Assembly (NCBI GenBank): GCA_005765155.1
Contig: VCCP01000001.1
Span: 5,642,001-5,706,000 of the forward strand
Reading direction: 5' to 3'
Source of the DNA: Zelopaecilomyces penicillatus
Lineage: Eukaryota; Ascomycota; Sordariomycetes; Hypocreales; Pseudodiploosporaceae
Length of the DNA stretch: 64,000 nt
Position 1 is the stretch's first letter, and every line of letters starts with the position of its first letter. The notes beneath the pieces were generated by a model. The model had not been told where the DNA came from. It made no database searches and saw only the letters and a program-made list of their open reading frames with translations. Position numbers and translations under genes: made by a program. This document shows, piece by piece, positions 61,729 through 64,000 of the stretch.

Positions 61729-63144
61729 TCACTTCATCCTCTTGGAACCCCGGTAGCTCTCCTGACCCTGAACCTGGCGTTTCAGCCCTGAGCCTGTGGT
61801 GGAGGTCCTCAGCCTAGAGAGAAGCTTGCGGAACTTTTCCACGTACGTGGCCGGGGCGCCATGTCCGCCAAGCTGTTCCTGAATGGCCTCGAGGCTGTGA
61901 AGGAACTGACTGGCAGCCTCAGGAATCAAGGTCAGTTCAGCGATAACGAAGCTCCCATCGCGGTCTCCAACAAGTCGCAGATATAGATTGCGTTCTATTC
62001 TAGATGCTCCCTGGCGGGTGTCTCGGTTTCTAGATACGACGGCCTCTAGAATGTGTACCAGCGTGCGGGCGGCAGAAGTGGCTTCGTGAGCCTGTAAGGG
62101 GCGGTCCCTGGTGTAGATGGCGGACCGGATGAGTTTAACAGAGCCAAGTAGGTGCTTTGCCGCCCAGGGAACATCCCGAGGCGTCTCTGCCGATGGTTTG
62201 ACCGCTGTGTCGGTGTCTGGGCGGAGGAATCCGGTTGTCTCATTGCAAGCATCAAAACTACGGAGGACGCGGTCAACGCGCTGAAGAAGCTTTCGAAATG
62301 GATCGTTGATGGGATCGCTGGGACGAGAAACCGAGAGGAAGTACTGAAAGAAGTGATTGTTCTCGAGAAGCATGCGAAAAATAGTACAGTCAAGGTCGTT
62401 GCGCTTGAGGGTCTTTTTGCCAGTGGCAGGACGCTCAAAGATATCAGATCTGAAATCCTCGGGTGGTGTGGAGTAAACAGACGAGAGCAGCTCGCGAGAC
62501 TCTTGAACCCGGTGGGAGGCCAGATCCTCCTCCGAAGTAATTTCAGGGTCTACCAATTGGCAGTGAAGTCCATCAGCAAGGACGTCCAAGTGGTATTTGG
62601 CGATGTTCTTGAAGGGATCGCCCATCTCCACTGCGTACCCTTCTGCAGTCATGGTCAAGGGCTTGTCATGATCATGGTCATAGAGCGTCTGTTTCAGTAA
62701 CTGGTCCAGCAACCAGACTAGATGTTCGCAGGGCACAGCCTCTTCTCCGCACGAGCAGCTCAGGTTGGACGTGCCATCATCTAAGGCGCGGATTCTGATG
62801 GAACGAGTAACTAGCTCCGTCATCTGGAATGCGTAGGTATTATCGATGAGGCGGCACCGCTGGAGGGCGATCTTTGGGGGCTCGTTGAACACATCCTGAA
62901 CAGCAGTTTTGGCCTTGTTTGAAAGTTGATCCAGGCTGTATATGAGTTTTGTGGGAGACCGGACAACTGCCGGGGTCTCATCGCCAACATCGGAGTAGTC
63001 CGAGTCGCTCTCCAGGTCAGAGCTAGACTCGTCTGTATAGTGGTGCCCAGAGTCGGCCACAGAGGCCGCTCGGGACTGAGAGCGCGTGGAGGGAGACATG
63101 TCGTCAAGAGACAGTTTGCCAAAGCGAGAAAGAGGAGCAGACAT
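61729..63144 (-). CDS. SWIM-type zinc finger domain protein
   Basis: A single-exon gene of 471 residues. The SWIM zinc-binding signature CxCx6CxH is formed by C130, C132, C139 and H141 in SCSCGEEAVPCEHLVWLL. The first 65 residues are Ser/Asp-rich and likely disordered (ESSSDLESDSDYSDVGDE). The remainder is mostly helical, with a basic C-terminal tail (LKRQVQGQESYRGSKRMK) that could serve as a nuclear localisation signal. SWIM fingers bind DNA or proteins and occur in Sws1/Shu2 recombination factors, MEKK1 and transposases. The length and flanking sequence here match a widespread filamentous-fungal SWIM protein of unknown function rather than a transposase. A TATATATA stretch lies only about 20 bases upstream of the ATG at 63144, so it may sit in the leader rather than act as a TATA box. 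Confidence 0.86.
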   Translation of the reverse strand: MSAPLSRFGKLSLDDMSPSTRSQSRAASVADSGHHYTDESSSDLESDSDYSDVGDETPAVVRSPTKLIYSLDQLSNKAKTAVQDVFNEPPKIALQRCRLIDNTYAFQMTELVTRSIRIRALDDGTSNLSCSCGEEAVPCEHLVWLLDQLLKQTLYDHDHDKPLTMTAEGYAVEMGDPFKNIAKYHLDVLADGLHCQLVDPEITSEEDLASHRVQESRELLSSVYSTPPEDFRSDIFERPATGKKTLKRNDLDCTIFRMLLENNHFFQYFLSVSRPSDPINDPFRKLLQRVDRVLRSFDACNETTGFLRPDTDTAVKPSAETPRDVPWAAKHLLGSVKLIRSAIYTRDRPLQAHEATSAARTLVHILEAVVSRNRDTRQGASRIERNLYLRLVGDRDGSFVIAELTLIPEAASQFLHSLEAIQEQLGGHGAPATYVEKFRKLLSRLRTSTTGSGLKRQVQGQESYRGSKRMK

Positions 63145-64000
63145 TGGGCCAGCAATGAAAGATATATATAAGAGTGAATGTCTTGGCTAGTTTGTTGGTG
63201 AAGAGGTGTAGGAGTGGGAAGTGATGGTGTATCGGGGGCCCTTTATATCAAAGTCTCTCGCAACTTTTCCAAGAACGCCCAACGGCTTTGTTGGTCAATG
63301 AGCCATCTTCGGTGGAGATGTCATCAAAGACGACCTAGGCGTGTGGTGGTATAGGTGGAGTGTATAGCAGCCAGCAAGCACGAGATTCTCGGTACTTGCA
63401 CGCAGCGTGTCCTGGTCCGCTTGGACTTTGAAGAAACATGCACAAGGTCGGTCCCCCTTGGAGTGTGGCTGTGAAAACCCCATTGAGAACATCGTAGCCT
63501 AGTACCAGAGGAGTGGAACGGACTCTGGCTGGTTCCACGATGCCGGGACGAGGTGGTGTGGCCGGTGGAGTGGGCCCGGGCGGACACTGCTCAGTGCTCA
63601 CAAGTGGGCGCTGCTACGCCGGTGACGATGCCGGTGCTCTTTAGAAGCTTGTGTCCTGGAGGCTGGGGCCAGTCATGATGCAGAGAGCTGCCATTTCCGC
63701 CCCCTGTTCCAGGACGTCATCCAGAAACGGACAGACGTTGGTATAATCCAATACGGCCCATTCGCATTGCCACAGAAAGACGAGCACATATACCCTTGCT
63801 GCTTGGACGGTTAATTAGTTAGCCAGCAGGACGGACCAGACTTTTGAACGGAACCAATTCCAGATTGTTTTCCTGATCCGCCTGTTCCTGTTGTAGGCTG
63901 ACTGGTTCGAGAAGACGCGACCTTTGGTCGCAAACTCCAAAGAAACCAACCGTGGCCAGATCATCGACCTTGTATGATGCGGATCGTCGAACTCTGCCTT
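63145..64000. other. Upstream of the SWIM gene to the window edge
   Basis: No gene is supported. A minus-strand frame at 63335-63601 (containing TPLVLGYDVLNGVFTATLQG) has no ATG and no clean upstream splice partner. It could be the last exon of a gene or a chance frame. The window ends before this can be settled. Confidence 0.45.

Noticed and set aside
63335..63601. Minus-strand frame reading RSTPLVLGYDVLNGVFTATL
   Set aside because: It begins at GTG, has an upstream in-frame TAG and no clean exon partner before the window edge. It could be a terminal exon but cannot be supported.

Overview
The window is nuclear DNA of a filamentous ascomycete, most likely a sordariomycete and possibly from Hypocreales. 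The genes carry short introns (about 55-125 nt) with GT...AG borders, and they encode typical Pezizomycotina families: Zn2Cys6 factor, fungal Mep-type ammonium permease, CRT10, DUF3605/Gig1, SWIM-finger and TauD-like proteins. There are no operons. The order assignment is inference from protein flavour only.

Layout. 1.9-4.2 kb (-): UDP-glucose pyrophosphorylase UGP1, four exons, whose first intron appears to be a GC-AG intron. 7.1-7.8 kb (+): a Gig1/DUF3605 protein, convergent with a two-domain dihydroneopterin aldolase (8.1-9.2 kb, -). From 9.2 to 21.65 kb I could support no complete gene. 21.7-23.3 kb (+): a seven-transmembrane receptor-like protein with a Cys-rich N-terminus. 25.25-25.96 kb (+): a broken GH5 cellulase-like relic. 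26.7-29.2 kb (+): CRT10 homologue. 34.7-36.5 kb (+): ammonium permease, with GATA-factor sites upstream, convergent with a six-exon membrane-anchored histidine acid phosphatase/phytase (37.2-39.4 kb, -). 41.28-41.55 kb: a small TA-flanked inverted-repeat element (MITE candidate). 45.3-46.9 kb (-): TauD/clavaminate-synthase-like oxygenase. 49.2-52.3 kb (-): Zn2Cys6 transcription factor. 59.5-61.2 kb (+): single-exon kinase-like protein, convergent with a SWIM zinc-finger protein (61.7-63.1 kb, -).

The genes do not form a biosynthetic cluster. Several concern nutrient acquisition or basic metabolism (ammonium uptake, phosphate release, UDP-glucose, folate, GlcNAc response), but they lie kilobases apart and need not be co-regulated. 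Gene density is low, at 11 intact genes in 64 kb, with long intergenic stretches rich in simple repeats. All splice sites were assigned by eye from consensus borders, reading-frame continuity and remembered family sequence; none was checked by search or RNA data. I found no convincing tRNA, rRNA, CRISPR or intact transposase gene.
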